64,000 nt of DNA from an uncultured Porphyromonas sp. (GTDB lineage: Bacteria; Bacteroidota; Bacteroidia; Bacteroidales; Porphyromonadaceae), in contig NZ_CAJZFJ010000001.1 in the NCBI RefSeq assembly GCF_915070105.1, positions 1 to 64,000 on the forward strand, written 5' to 3'. Both the position numbers and the translations under genes were made by a program. The notes below the pieces were generated by a model. The model was not told the origin of the DNA. It did not search any database and was given only the letters and a program-made list of their open reading frames with translations. Below are positions 41,976 to 50,731 of the stretch, in pieces (the stretch's first letter is position 1; each line of letters opens with the position of its first letter).

Positions 41976-42581
41976 CTAGCGAATGGCGAAGGTCTTCCGG
42001 TGAATGGGGGTGAGGCCAAGCCTACGGATAGCTGCCTTGTGTGCCGGGGTCGGGTACCCCTTGTGCACCTCTAGTCCATAGCCAGGGTATTCGGTAGCTA
42101 GGCGAAGCATTAGGGCATCTCGGTGGGTCTTGGCTAGTACCGAGGCCGCAGCGATACTCATATACTTGCCGTCTCCCCCTACGATACACTCATGGAGAAT
42201 ATCTGGATAGGGGGTGAAGCGATTACCATCAATGAGTAGGAGCTGGGGACGGAGGATAAGGTCATCGATCGCTCGGTGCATCGCTAGGAAGGAAGCCCGT
42301 AGGATATTGATCTGGTCGATCTCCTCGGGGGATACACTTCCTACTCCCCATGCTAGAGCCTCCTGCTCGATAATGGGGCGTAGGAGCTCTCGCTGTCGCT
42401 CTGTCAGCTGCTTGGAGTCGTTGAGTAGGGGATGAGAGAAGCCCTCGGGGAGGATTACTGCAGCAGCCACCACGGGCCCTGCCAGACAGCCACGACCAGC
42501 TTCGTCACAGCCACACTCGATGAGTCCTTCGTGGCCGAAGGTAGGGAGTAGGGGCGTGTGTACCTTTGCTTGCCTAGCCAT
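41976..42581 (-). CDS. rnhB: Ribonuclease HII, 201 aa
   Basis: Cuts RNA in RNA-DNA hybrids and at ribonucleotides embedded in DNA. Shows [20 protein letters not shown] with the catalytic Asp/Glu (DEAGRG), [11 protein letters not shown] (Asp) and [20 protein letters not shown] (Asp). Standard length. It follows sufS by 4 bp, so it is translationally coupled to it. Confidence 0.95.
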   Translation of the reverse strand: MARQAKVHTPLLPTFGHEGLIECGCDEAGRGCLAGPVVAAAVILPEGFSHPLLNDSKQLTERQRELLRPIIEQEALAWGVGSVSPEEIDQINILRASFLAMHRAIDDLILRPQLLLIDGNRFTPYPDILHECIVGGDGKYMSIAAASVLAKTHRDALMLRLATEYPGYGLEVHKGYPTPAHKAAIRRLGLTPIHRKTFAIR

Positions 42582-42585
42582 ACAC

Positions 42586-43809
42586 CTAGAGGAGCATCGG
42601 GACGACCCGATGGAGTGCTTCGAAGAAGTAATCTACTTCCTCCCGAGTGTTATACAGCCCAAACGAAGCACGTGCCACAGCCTCGTACCCGTAGCTGTGC
42701 AGGAGGGGCTCGGCGCAGTGATGCCCCGTGCGAATAGCTACTCCCATGTGATCAAGGAGCGTACCTAGATCGAAGGGGTGTATCTTCCCGATCCCAAAGG
42801 ATAGTATCCCCCCCTTGTGGGGAGCAGTGCCAAGGATGTAGCTCTCTGGGAACTCACTCAGTAGTCGCTCTGTCGCATAGGCTAGGAGCTCCTCCTCGTG
42901 ATGTGCGATGGCCTCTATCCCTAGCCGTTCGACGAAGTCTAGGGCAACGGAGAAGGCAGTAGACCCGACATAGTCAGGTGTGCCTGCCTCGAACTTGAAG
43001 GGGAGTACATTGTATGTCGTCTTCTCGAAGCTTACTTTTTCGATCATCTCTCCCCCTCCCATATATGGGGGCATCTGCTCCAGTACCTCGGGACGACCCC
43101 AGAGGGCACCGATGCCTACAGGCCCATAGATCTTGTGCGCACTGAATGCGTAGAAGTCCGCCCCGATCTCCTCTACATTCACCCGAGTATGTGCCACAGC
43201 CTGTGCCCCATCGATGAGGACAAGTGCGCCCACCTCGTGGGCTAGACGTGTGACCTCCTCTACGGGATTGACCGTGCCGAGGACATTGCTGACATGGGCG
43301 ACTGAGACGAGGCGTGTGCGTGGGGAGAGTAGGCTTCGGTAGGCGGACATATCGAGCTCTCCATCGGGAGTCAGCGGGATGACCCTGAGCTTGGCGCCAC
43401 GACGAGCTGCGAGGAGTTGCCAAGGGACGATGTTGGAGTGATGCTCCATCGTGCTGATGAGGATCTCATCACCTTCGTTCAGGAAGAAGGCTTCACCTGC
43501 GGAGTAGGCTACGAGGTTGATGGCCTCGGTCGTGCCTCGTGTGAAGATGAGGCCTTCAGGTGAAGGTGCTCCGATGAAACGAGCGACACGCCGACGAGCC
43601 TCCTCGTGGTGCTCAGTAGCGAGCTGGCTGAGATAGTGTACCCCTCGATGCACATTGGCGTTGGCCGAGTAGTAGGCTTCGTTGATGGCCTCTACTACGC
43701 ATAGGGGCTTTTGGGTTGTAGCTGCATTGTCGAGGTAGATAAGGGGCTTACCGTGTACCTCCTTACTCAGTATGGGGAACTCTTTTCTTATATCTTCTAA
43801 GCTGTACAT
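42586..43809 (-). CDS. sufS: Cysteine desulfurase (SufS type), 407 aa
   Basis: PLP enzyme that takes sulfur from cysteine for Fe-S cluster assembly. [20 protein letters not shown] at the start, [31 protein letters not shown] (PLP Lys) and [15 protein letters not shown] (catalytic Cys near the C-terminus). The 407-residue length and the RTGHHCAEP motif fit SufS, not IscS. Other suf genes are not in this window. Own -7 box at 43851-43858. Confidence 0.94.
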   Translation of the reverse strand: MYSLEDIRKEFPILSKEVHGKPLIYLDNAATTQKPLCVVEAINEAYYSANANVHRGVHYLSQLATEHHEEARRRVARFIGAPSPEGLIFTRGTTEAINLVAYSAGEAFFLNEGDEILISTMEHHSNIVPWQLLAARRGAKLRVIPLTPDGELDMSAYRSLLSPRTRLVSVAHVSNVLGTVNPVEEVTRLAHEVGALVLIDGAQAVAHTRVNVEEIGADFYAFSAHKIYGPVGIGALWGRPEVLEQMPPYMGGGEMIEKVSFEKTTYNVLPFKFEAGTPDYVGSTAFSVALDFVERLGIEAIAHHEEELLAYATERLLSEFPESYILGTAPHKGGILSFGIGKIHPFDLGTLLDHMGVAIRTGHHCAEPLLHSYGYEAVARASFGLYNTREEVDYFFEALHRVVPMLL

Positions 43810-43850
43810 AGCTTGATTTATCCTAGTCTGTTATACCATTAAAAGCACGA

Positions 43851-43858
43851 CAAAAGTA
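43851..43858 (-). promoter_or_regulatory. -7 promoter box of sufS-rnhB
   Basis: TACTTTTG on the minus strand matches TAnnTTTG, 41 bp before the sufS ATG. No -33. Confidence 0.5.
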
Positions 43859-44043
43859 CGGAAAACAAGACTTCTCCTCCCCCAGCGTCCGTCTTTGGCT
43901 GTGGATGGGTATATATCTAGGGAGAAGTAAGAGCGTGTAGGGGAGGTGTGTAGGGGTGGTAATAGAGGTCTCGGGAGAGAGGCGCAATAGCTTATCCCGA
44001 CAGATTAGGAAAGGCTATCCTTTATTCAGTAAGAGCCTATCCC

Positions 44044-44517
44044 TTAGGCTAGAGGGTCTTCATCCGTGGAGGGAGAGTAGTCGCTATAGTCGAGTTTAGG
44101 GGAGTCTGCCGTCGTCTCCTGATCGGGGGGGGAAGGTGTAGAGGGCGAGACTTTGGTCTGCTGAGCTGGGATAGCTTCCTCCCGCAGCTGTACATGCTGA
44201 CAGACGATCTCGGTGATGTGGGAGAGATTACCAGCACGATCACTCTCTGTCGCATACTCGATTCGCCCAGCGACAGAGATAGTATCCCCCTCATGCACGT
44301 GGGTCTCTACGTACTTCCCTGCCTCGCCACGCAGCACTATCCGGTGCCAGTACCTCTGCTCATAGGTCTTGCCTACGAGACGCTGGGATAGCTGCTCGCT
44401 GGTCATGAGCCTTAGACGTACCTCGGGGTAATCAGGGGCAAGGTAACGGACGATAGGTTCGTCCGTTACCACCCCCGTTAGGATGACTTGGTTAATCGGA
44501 ATGTTGGAGGTACTCAC
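44044..44517 (-). CDS. Single-stranded DNA-binding protein (SSB-like), 157 aa
   Basis: An OB-fold SSB-type protein: INQVILTGVVTDEPIVRYL at the N-terminus, RYWHRIVLRGEAGKYVETHV in the middle, then VAGRIEYATESDRAGNLSHI and TEIVCQHVQLREE. Start is GTG at 44517. The acidic tail ends YSPSTDEDPLA, not the usual D-D-D-I-P-F tip that recruits partner proteins, so it may be a variant or second SSB. It lies 11 bp after tsaB. The main chromosomal SSB may be elsewhere. Confidence 0.8.
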   Translation of the reverse strand: MSTSNIPINQVILTGVVTDEPIVRYLAPDYPEVRLRLMTSEQLSQRLVGKTYEQRYWHRIVLRGEAGKYVETHVHEGDTISVAGRIEYATESDRAGNLSHITEIVCQHVQLREEAIPAQQTKVSPSTPSPPDQETTADSPKLDYSDYSPSTDEDPLA

Positions 44518-44528
44518 AAGGAGATAGG

Positions 44529-45221
44529 CTAGCGGCCCAGTACTTTATTCTTGGCAATGACCGCAACGTACTCCTTGAGGTAGTTGGGCGTCCAGTAGGC
44601 TGTATCCACGAAGTCCTTAGCCTCATAGTGAGCAGTGGCAAGTGGGATCATTACCGAGGCTTCGGGTGCAAAGCCTTCGTCCCAGACCTCGTAGTCCCGC
44701 TCGGGCCATAGGCCTCGTGCTTTGGTCGCTCCATTACCGACGAGGATGTACTTGCCTTGTTTTAGCGGGGATGCTTGCTCGTCTAGTACCAGAGGAGCAT
44801 CCTCGGTGAGACGTCTGCCCTCTGCTGTGAACTGTGCGGTATAGACCTCCATACGTCGAGCATCGAGCATGGGGACAATCGTCACAGGGCTTCCCTCTGG
44901 AAGCTGGACAATAGCCCCTCGAGCTAAGAGCTCAAGGGTATCGACTGCTATAAGAGGGAGCCGTAGCCCGAGACAGAGTCCCTTAGCTAGGGAGGTCGCT
45001 ATACGTAGCCCTGTGTAGCTGCCTGGGCCAGCACTGACGGCGATGGCACTGAGAGAGAGGTCTCTAGCCTTCATCTCCTGAAGTACCTCTTCTACCATTG
45101 GTGCGAGAGCTGAGGCGTGTCCGCCCTCGGGAGCCTCGATAGCACGCTGGGCAATGACCTCTGTCCCCCAGCCTATGGCGACACTACAGCGAGTAGTAGA
45201 GGTCTCTATGCAAAGTATCAT
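44529..45221 (-). CDS. tsaB: tRNA threonylcarbamoyladenosine biosynthesis protein TsaB, 230 aa
   Basis: Scaffold partner of TsaD/TsaE in making the t6A tRNA modification. ATG 45221 starts MILCIETSTTRCSVAIGWG, and SAGPGSYTGLRIATSLAKGL is present, the family signature. An ATG at 45254 would add 11 residues and is less likely. Next to xth and the SSB-like gene in one direction. TsaC and TsaD are not visible here; the YrdC-like protein at 54787 looks more like YciO. Confidence 0.93.
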   Translation of the reverse strand: MILCIETSTTRCSVAIGWGTEVIAQRAIEAPEGGHASALAPMVEEVLQEMKARDLSLSAIAVSAGPGSYTGLRIATSLAKGLCLGLRLPLIAVDTLELLARGAIVQLPEGSPVTIVPMLDARRMEVYTAQFTAEGRRLTEDAPLVLDEQASPLKQGKYILVGNGATKARGLWPERDYEVWDEGFAPEASVMIPLATAHYEAKDFVDTAYWTPNYLKEYVAVIAKNKVLGR

Positions 45222-45257
45222 ATCCGTATGAATGTATGTGGTGAGGTCTGACACGTC

Positions 45258-46010
45258 TTACTCTAGGATGAGCTCTACAGGGCAATGGTCAGAGCCATAG
45301 ATCTCAGTATGTATGCTAGCTGAGCGGAGACGAGGAGCCAGTCGCTCGGAGGCTACAAAGTAGTCAATGCGCCAGCCTGAGTTACGTTCGCGAGCCTTGA
45401 ATCGGTACGACCACCAGGAGTAGATGTCTACCTGATCAGGATGAAAGAAGCGGAAGGTGTCGATGAAGCCTGAGCCAAGAAGCTCGGTAAACTTCCCTCG
45501 TTCCTCGTCGGTGAAGCCTGCATTGCGTCGATTGCTCTTGGGGTTCTTTAGGTCAATCTCCTTGTGCGCCACATTGAGGTCTCCGCAGATGATCACAGGC
45601 TTCTTTTGGTCAAGCTCCATCAGATAGGCTCGGAAGTCATCCTCCCACGTCATACGATAGCCGAGACGGCGAAGGTCATCCTGAGAGTTAGGCACATACA
45701 CGGTGACGAGGTAGTAGTCTGGGTATTCGAGTGTGATTACTCTACCCTCCGTGTCGTGGTGCTCGATGCCTATGCCGTAGGAGACACTCAGAGGCTCATG
45801 TCGGGTATAGATAGCCGTACCAGAATAGCCCTTCTTCTCGGCATAGTTCCAGTAGCTCATATAGCTGGGTAGATCAGCATCTAGCTGTCCAGCCTGCATC
45901 TTTGTCTCTTGTAGGCAGACGAAGTCAGCATCTAAGTCCTTGATGATATCTGGGAAGCCCTTGCCGAAGACAGCACGTAGGCCATTCACATTCCACGAAA
46001 TAAACTTCAT
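45258..46010 (-). CDS. xth: Exodeoxyribonuclease III, 250 aa
   Basis: DNA-repair nuclease acting at abasic sites. [70 protein letters not shown] and SDHCPVEL are standard EEP-family motifs (Asn, Glu, Asp-Asn, Asp-His). Full length. Gap to tsaB is 36 bp and to queC 59 bp. Confidence 0.95.
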   Translation of the reverse strand: MKFISWNVNGLRAVFGKGFPDIIKDLDADFVCLQETKMQAGQLDADLPSYMSYWNYAEKKGYSGTAIYTRHEPLSVSYGIGIEHHDTEGRVITLEYPDYYLVTVYVPNSQDDLRRLGYRMTWEDDFRAYLMELDQKKPVIICGDLNVAHKEIDLKNPKSNRRNAGFTDEERGKFTELLGSGFIDTFRFFHPDQVDIYSWWSYRFKARERNSGWRIDYFVASERLAPRLRSASIHTEIYGSDHCPVELILE

Positions 46011-46069
46011 TGATTGTCTTGAATTGTTTGTCCTCGGCTTAGATCATTTGTTCGCCCGAGGCTATTATG

Positions 46070-46729
46070 CTATTCTTTGTACTGTGTTGGGTCTATAATC
46101 CCTGCTTCCTGCATAGCTTCTCTGCGCTCGATGCAGGTGCCACAGGTGCCACACTGGATCGTATCCCCTTCGTAGCAGCTCCAGGTCTCTGCGTAGTCGA
46201 TACCGAGCTTCTTGCCATGAGCGGCTATCTCACCCTTTGTTAGATCAGTGTAGGGTGCAGAGATAGAGACATGATTTCCCGTGCCTTCATGAATAGCTTC
46301 ATGCATAGGACGGATGAAGGAGCTACGGCAGTCGGGGTAGATGGCATGATCGCCGAAGTGGTTAGCGATATATACTCGGTCAAGTCCTCTGGATTCGGCC
46401 AGCCCAGCAGCGATGGAGAGCATGATGCCATTGCGGAAGGGAACGACTGTCGAGGCCATATTATCCTCATCGTACCTTCCCTTAGGGATGGCTCCTCCAC
46501 TAGAGAGGAGAGCACTATGGAAGTATTGACCGATGAAGCCAAGTGGGATCACGAGATATTCTATGCCGAGTCGCTCACAGTGTAGGCGAGCGAAGGGGAG
46601 CTCCCGTGCATTATGCTTAGAGCCGTAGTCGAAGGAGACTGCCAGCGCAATATCCTTTTGATATTCGTAGAGAAGGGTCACACTATCCATCCCACCAGAG
46701 AGGACGATGAGCCCATGCTTGTTATTCAT
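46070..46729 (-). CDS. queC: 7-cyano-7-deazaguanine synthase QueC, 219 aa
   Basis: ATP-dependent step of queuosine precursor synthesis. Starts NKHGLIVLSGGMDSVTLLY (PP-loop SGGMDS), VPFRNGIMLSIAAGLAES, and ends with the zinc-binding CYEGDTIQCGTCGTCIERR. ATG 46729 was chosen; a TTG at 46756 would overlap the upstream transporter gene. Other que genes are not adjacent. Confidence 0.94.
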   Translation of the reverse strand: MNNKHGLIVLSGGMDSVTLLYEYQKDIALAVSFDYGSKHNARELPFARLHCERLGIEYLVIPLGFIGQYFHSALLSSGGAIPKGRYDEDNMASTVVPFRNGIMLSIAAGLAESRGLDRVYIANHFGDHAIYPDCRSSFIRPMHEAIHEGTGNHVSISAPYTDLTKGEIAAHGKKLGIDYAETWSCYEGDTIQCGTCGTCIERREAMQEAGIIDPTQYKE

Positions 46730-46748
46730 TCTTCGAGTGATTGGGGGC

Positions 46749-48434
46749 TTAGACAAAGAAGCTAAGGAGAATCTGAGCAGAGATGATGCGTACGAACATC
46801 GCTACTGGATAGACGATGGCGTATGCTACAGAGCTGGAGCGAGACTCATTGATACTCATTGCATACTCTAGCGCCATAGAGTTCGCCATAGCTCCACATA
46901 GTACTCCTACGGTCTCTGCGTGTGTCTTGCGATAGCCAAAGAGGGAGAGGAGACCGACGAGTATTGTAGGTAGGACTGTGATCAAGAAGCCAAGCCCTAT
47001 CCACAGGAATCCATCACCATGTATAATCGTATCAAAGAAATGCTCTCCACTAGCTAGTCCCAGCCCCGCTAGGTAGATGATGATACCAAACTGCTTGAGG
47101 AGCTGAGTGGCACTATTACTCATGTAGGTCGCTAGACGTAAGCGAGGGCCAAAGGCTCCCATCAGGATTCCTACAATGATAGGCCCACCAGCTAACCCCA
47201 GCTTGATGGGCATACTTAGCCCTGGGATGGCAATGGGGATAGAGCCGATGATACACCCTAGGGTAAGCCCAGCAAAGAAGCTCACGAGCTTGGGCTTGTC
47301 GAGGGTATTGATGGAGTCTCCGAGGTAGGAGGCTACTTTGGTTAGCTGCTGTAGCTCCCCGACGACAGTCAGGCGGTCACCTAGCTGTAGACGTAGGTCG
47401 GGTGTAGCTAGGATCTCGATACCTGCTCGGTCGATACGTGTGATGTTGATTCCATACTCATTGCGTAGGCGAAGAGCTCCGAGCTTGACTCCATTGACCT
47501 TGGAGTTGGTGATAATGATACGCTTGGATACGAGTTGGGCATCGATGGCATCCCAGTCGATGTCAGGCTTATTCCAGTCTCTGGACTCAGCTCGATGTCC
47601 GAAGAAGACCTCTAGGACACGTAGATCATCCTTGTGGATCAAGACCAGTAGGTGGTCTCCCTGCTCAAGGATGGTCTGAGAGGAGGGTATGATTAGGTTG
47701 TTCCCCCGCCAAATACGGGAGATGATGAACTTCTTCTCTATCAGTCCTACTGCCTCTAGGACACTTCGGCCGAAGAGGGCTGGGTTCGTCAGTTCTAGCT
47801 CTGTGATGTAGGTGGTCTTCGACTCTGACTGCTGTGTATCCTTTCCTCGGTTAGGATCTATGTAATGTAGGAAGATGAGTGCAAGGATTACCCCAACGAC
47901 ACCAAGGGGGTAAGTTAGGGCACAGGCTAGAGCAAGGTCTGCTACCTGTCGGGCCCCACCTGAGCCCAAGATATCTTGTAGGGTACTCTGTACAGCGGCT
48001 AGCATTGGGGTGTTGGTCACTGCTCCTGACATAATCCCGAGCATGTTCGGCATGGAGACATTGCAGACATAATGCAGGATGATGACGAGCATCAGTGCTA
48101 GTGCAATCAAGAGTAGTCCCAGCCCATTGTAGAGTAAGCCCTGCCTCTTCAGTGAGGGGAAGAACGAGGGGCCGACCTCCACTCCTAGGGCATAGACGAA
48201 GAGCGTCAAGCCAAGTGTCTGTGCAAAGCTATTCATCCCTGCGTTCACCTTCACACCGAAGTGTGCCCCTAGGATCCCCACAAAGAATACGAATGTGATC
48301 CCAAGGGAGAACTTCCCGACTCGTAGCTTGCCAAGTATCAAGCCAATAGCCGAGACCAATGTGAGCATCACGAGGGTCTGTAGGACGGAGGGAGTGACGA
48401 AGACATCACGTAGCCAAGCATTGATTGTATCCAT
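46749..48434 (-). CDS. YidE/AspT-type membrane transporter with RCK domains, 561 aa
   Basis: Membrane protein of the AspT/YidE family: duplicated hydrophobic domains (five or so helices at each end) around two central TrkA-C (RCK_C) domains (for example LVSKRIIITNSKVNGVKLGA and LGDRLTVVGELQQLTKVASY). Some relatives are aspartate-alanine antiporters; the substrate here is unknown. Typical sequence features include LGLTLFVYALGVEVGPSFF and GAVTNTPMLAAVQ. Heads the queC-xth-tsaB-ssb-like group, with a -7 box at 48486-48493. Confidence 0.88.
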   Translation of the reverse strand: MDTINAWLRDVFVTPSVLQTLVMLTLVSAIGLILGKLRVGKFSLGITFVFFVGILGAHFGVKVNAGMNSFAQTLGLTLFVYALGVEVGPSFFPSLKRQGLLYNGLGLLLIALALMLVIILHYVCNVSMPNMLGIMSGAVTNTPMLAAVQSTLQDILGSGGARQVADLALACALTYPLGVVGVILALIFLHYIDPNRGKDTQQSESKTTYITELELTNPALFGRSVLEAVGLIEKKFIISRIWRGNNLIIPSSQTILEQGDHLLVLIHKDDLRVLEVFFGHRAESRDWNKPDIDWDAIDAQLVSKRIIITNSKVNGVKLGALRLRNEYGINITRIDRAGIEILATPDLRLQLGDRLTVVGELQQLTKVASYLGDSINTLDKPKLVSFFAGLTLGCIIGSIPIAIPGLSMPIKLGLAGGPIIVGILMGAFGPRLRLATYMSNSATQLLKQFGIIIYLAGLGLASGEHFFDTIIHGDGFLWIGLGFLITVLPTILVGLLSLFGYRKTHAETVGVLCGAMANSMALEYAMSINESRSSSVAYAIVYPVAMFVRIISAQILLSFFV

Positions 48435-48485
48435 TCTGTCTACTATCTACACGAGCTAGACCCGCAAGTAAGGTCTCAGCATCGA

Positions 48486-48493
48486 CAAAATTA
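48486..48493 (-). promoter_or_regulatory. -7 promoter box of the transporter gene
   Basis: TAATTTTG on the minus strand matches TAnnTTTG, about 50 bp before the ATG at 48434. Confidence 0.4.
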
Positions 48494-48714
48494 CCACTTT
48501 TTGGCTAAGGCTGGTTACTTATCGCCTTGTTCTACAGCGTGACTATTGATATACGCTGTGCCAGGATCTATCTGTACTTGATAGCCACTTATACAACTGT
48601 ATAGATCCCCTAGGCTACTTGATACCATTTGTTGGCAGGAAGTCACTCGCTAGCCTATTGTATCATAGAGATAGCCCTTAGCATCTTGCACTGGGGGAGA
48701 TGAAGGGGAGGTAG

Positions 48715-49965
48715 CTATTCGGGGAGGATCATCTTCACAAGCACAATCTTCGTAGAGGTGCAACGAAGGATCTCGAAGCGAATGCCGTTGATCTCTAGGA
48801 TCTCGCCCTGCGAAGGTATGCTTGAGTGGTGATGTAGGATGAAGCCTGCTATCGTCATGAAGTCTTCATCCTCGGGTAGCGAGAGTTCAAACTGCTCGTT
48901 GATGTCGTCTATCTCCATACGCCCACTGAAGATATAGGTGCGGTCGTCCACTCGCTTAGCGATACGCTTCTTGTGGTCGTGCTCATCCTCAATATCTCCG
49001 AAGATCTCCTCTACGACATCCTCTAAGGTGACCATGCCTGCTGTCCCGCCGAGCTCGTCGATGACGATGGCGATGCTCTTCTTGCGTTGCATGAGGAGCT
49101 TCATCAGCGTGCTGGCCTGCATACTCTCAGGGACAAAGATGCTGGGGACAATGCGCTCCCTCCAGTCCCCACTACGGAACATCTCGCTGGAGTGTATATA
49201 GCCGATGATATCGTCAATATTCTCTCGATAAACAATGATCTTCGAGAGTCCAGTGCGGACAAAGAGCTCCTCTAGGTGAGCCTCCGTCACGCCGTACTCT
49301 ACCCCAACGATCTCATTGCGGGGAAGTAAGCAGTCTCGTACCTGAAGGCCAGAGAAGGAGATGGCATTCTGAATGATCTTGACCTCGGTCTCTATGCCAG
49401 AGGCCTGCCCATCATCGGAGCTGTGGGTGAGGTAGTACTCGAGGTCGAGGGCGGACAAGGCTGGGCGGATAGCGACACTGCTCGTCTTTTGACCTGCTAG
49501 TAGGAGTACTCCACGGGTGATGAGCCCGATGATCAGTACAAAGGGGTAGAGTAAGATATAGATAAGGAATACCAGCCCCGAGAAGAATCGCATCGTCCGG
49601 TTGGGGTTGGCTCGGAAGGTAACCTTTGGGAGGAACTCTCCTACGAAGAGGATGAGTAGTGTACTTAGTATGGACTGTGCTAGGAGGATGATCCCATCAT
49701 TGTCTCCCAGGATAGATATAAGCCAAGGCTCCATGAGCTCTGCCATCAGGAGTCCATAGATGACTAGGGCTACATTGTTCCCTAGGAGCATCGTCGTGAT
49801 GAAGCGGTCAGGGCGACTATATATGAGCCCTAGGATCTTGGCGGAGAGTCCACCCTTGTTCCTATCCAGCTCCAGACGTAGCTTGTCCGAGGAGAGGAAG
49901 GCGATCTCCATCCCCGAGAAGAGGGCGGAGGCAACGAGGGTAAGTAGGATATATAGATACAGCAT
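48715..49965 (-). CDS. CorC/HlyC-family (CNNM plus CBS) membrane protein, 416 aa
   Basis: Three-part protein: N-terminal CNNM/DUF21 membrane domain (SALFSGMEIAFLSSDKLRLEL), two CBS domains in the middle (RDCLLPRNEIVGVEYGV; IAIVIDELGGTAGMVTLEDV), and a CorC_HlyC domain at the C-terminus (FMTIAGFILHHHSS). Often tied to magnesium or cobalt efflux; in gliding Bacteroidetes the relative is GldE. ATG 49965 was chosen, the TTG at 49971 being equally in frame. It ends the coaX-to-CorC operon. Confidence 0.9.
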   Translation of the reverse strand: MLYLYILLTLVASALFSGMEIAFLSSDKLRLELDRNKGGLSAKILGLIYSRPDRFITTMLLGNNVALVIYGLLMAELMEPWLISILGDNDGIILLAQSILSTLLILFVGEFLPKVTFRANPNRTMRFFSGLVFLIYILLYPFVLIIGLITRGVLLLAGQKTSSVAIRPALSALDLEYYLTHSSDDGQASGIETEVKIIQNAISFSGLQVRDCLLPRNEIVGVEYGVTEAHLEELFVRTGLSKIIVYRENIDDIIGYIHSSEMFRSGDWRERIVPSIFVPESMQASTLMKLLMQRKKSIAIVIDELGGTAGMVTLEDVVEEIFGDIEDEHDHKKRIAKRVDDRTYIFSGRMEIDDINEQFELSLPEDEDFMTIAGFILHHHSSIPSQGEILEINGIRFEILRCTSTKIVLVKMILPE

Positions 49966-49977
49966 TGCCAAGAGTGA

Positions 49978-50715
49978 CTACTTAGATGGAACCTTCTTCG
50001 GAAGGCTGTCAGGCTTCGGAGTGGGGACAGTGGTGGGAGTCGGAGTAGGACTTGGTGTAGTGGTTGTAGCCTCTTCATCGTACTCGATGACTCCCTTATT
50101 ATTGAGGATTTGATACCAGCTGAGGTCATCTGTGGCCTCGAAGCTGGAGCCACGTAGTTCTCTCCCCTCTGTGAAGAAATAGGTCGTGTCGTGCGAGAAT
50201 AGACGCCGCTGATCTCGCTGCCAGAAGAGGCGATGAGTGTGTAGGCGCTGTCCTTGGGGGCCTTGTACCTGGACATTGCCGATCAGTTCCCATTCCTCGT
50301 TAGCGGTGCTTCGTATAGCCGAGTCGGCCTTGATGAAGACCTTGCTACCGCTGATCGTGTCATAGGGGCGCAGGAGTAGTCCCTTAGGGAATACCCACTC
50401 ATTACGCTCGGGACGCTCATAGATCAGTAGGACGGGAGCAGTCATACGATAGCGTATCAGCCCCGAGTCAGAGATGAGCGTATTGAGCTTGATCATACGG
50501 GCTGTGTAGAGAGAGTCTATATTGACGTTGAGACTCTTCGTCTCCACACGTTCCTTGGAGCAGGCTGCCATGAAGAGGATAGCCAGCAGGGTGAGTGCTG
50601 TCTGAGCTAATGGAGCCAGAGGGGAACGAAAGAGACCCCCTACCAAGGGCAGAATGTCCTTGGTAGGGAGTCCTAATAGCTTCCCTTTCGCTCTCGGCGA
50701 AGGAAGGTCAAGCAT
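49978..50715 (-). CDS. lptC: LPS-transport protein LptC-like lipoprotein, 245 aa
   Basis: Periplasmic LPS transport protein; the LptC/OstA-like domain is seen in SLYTARMIKLNTLISDSGLI, RYRMTAPVLLIYERP, and GNVQVQGPQGQRLHTHRLFW. Lipobox FMAAC puts the Cys at residue 52 of the ATG-initiated frame, much further in than usual, and a hairpin (50638-50668) sits inside that extension, so the true start may be further in. A C-terminal Thr/Pro tail (TTTPSPTPTPTTVPTPKP) is unusual. Same operon as the TPR and CorC-type genes. Confidence 0.85.
   Translation of the reverse strand: MLDLPSPRAKGKLLGLPTKDILPLVGGLFRSPLAPLAQTALTLLAILFMAACSKERVETKSLNVNIDSLYTARMIKLNTLISDSGLIRYRMTAPVLLIYERPERNEWVFPKGLLLRPYDTISGSKVFIKADSAIRSTANEEWELIGNVQVQGPQGQRLHTHRLFWQRDQRRLFSHDTTYFFTEGRELRGSSFEATDDLSWYQILNNKGVIEYDEEATTTTPSPTPTPTTVPTPKPDSLPKKVPSK
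50638..50668 (-). terminator. Hairpin near the lptC start (terminator- or attenuator-like)
   Basis: CCCTACCAAGG (50638-50648) and CCTTGGTAGGG (50658-50668) form a perfect 11-bp stem around a 9-nt loop. On the minus strand, GTCTCTTTCGTTCC follows. It falls between the TPR gene (stop 50732) and the lptC signal region, inside the extended lptC frame. Confidence 0.5.
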
Positions 50716-50731
50716 AGTCTAAGCTATGAGA

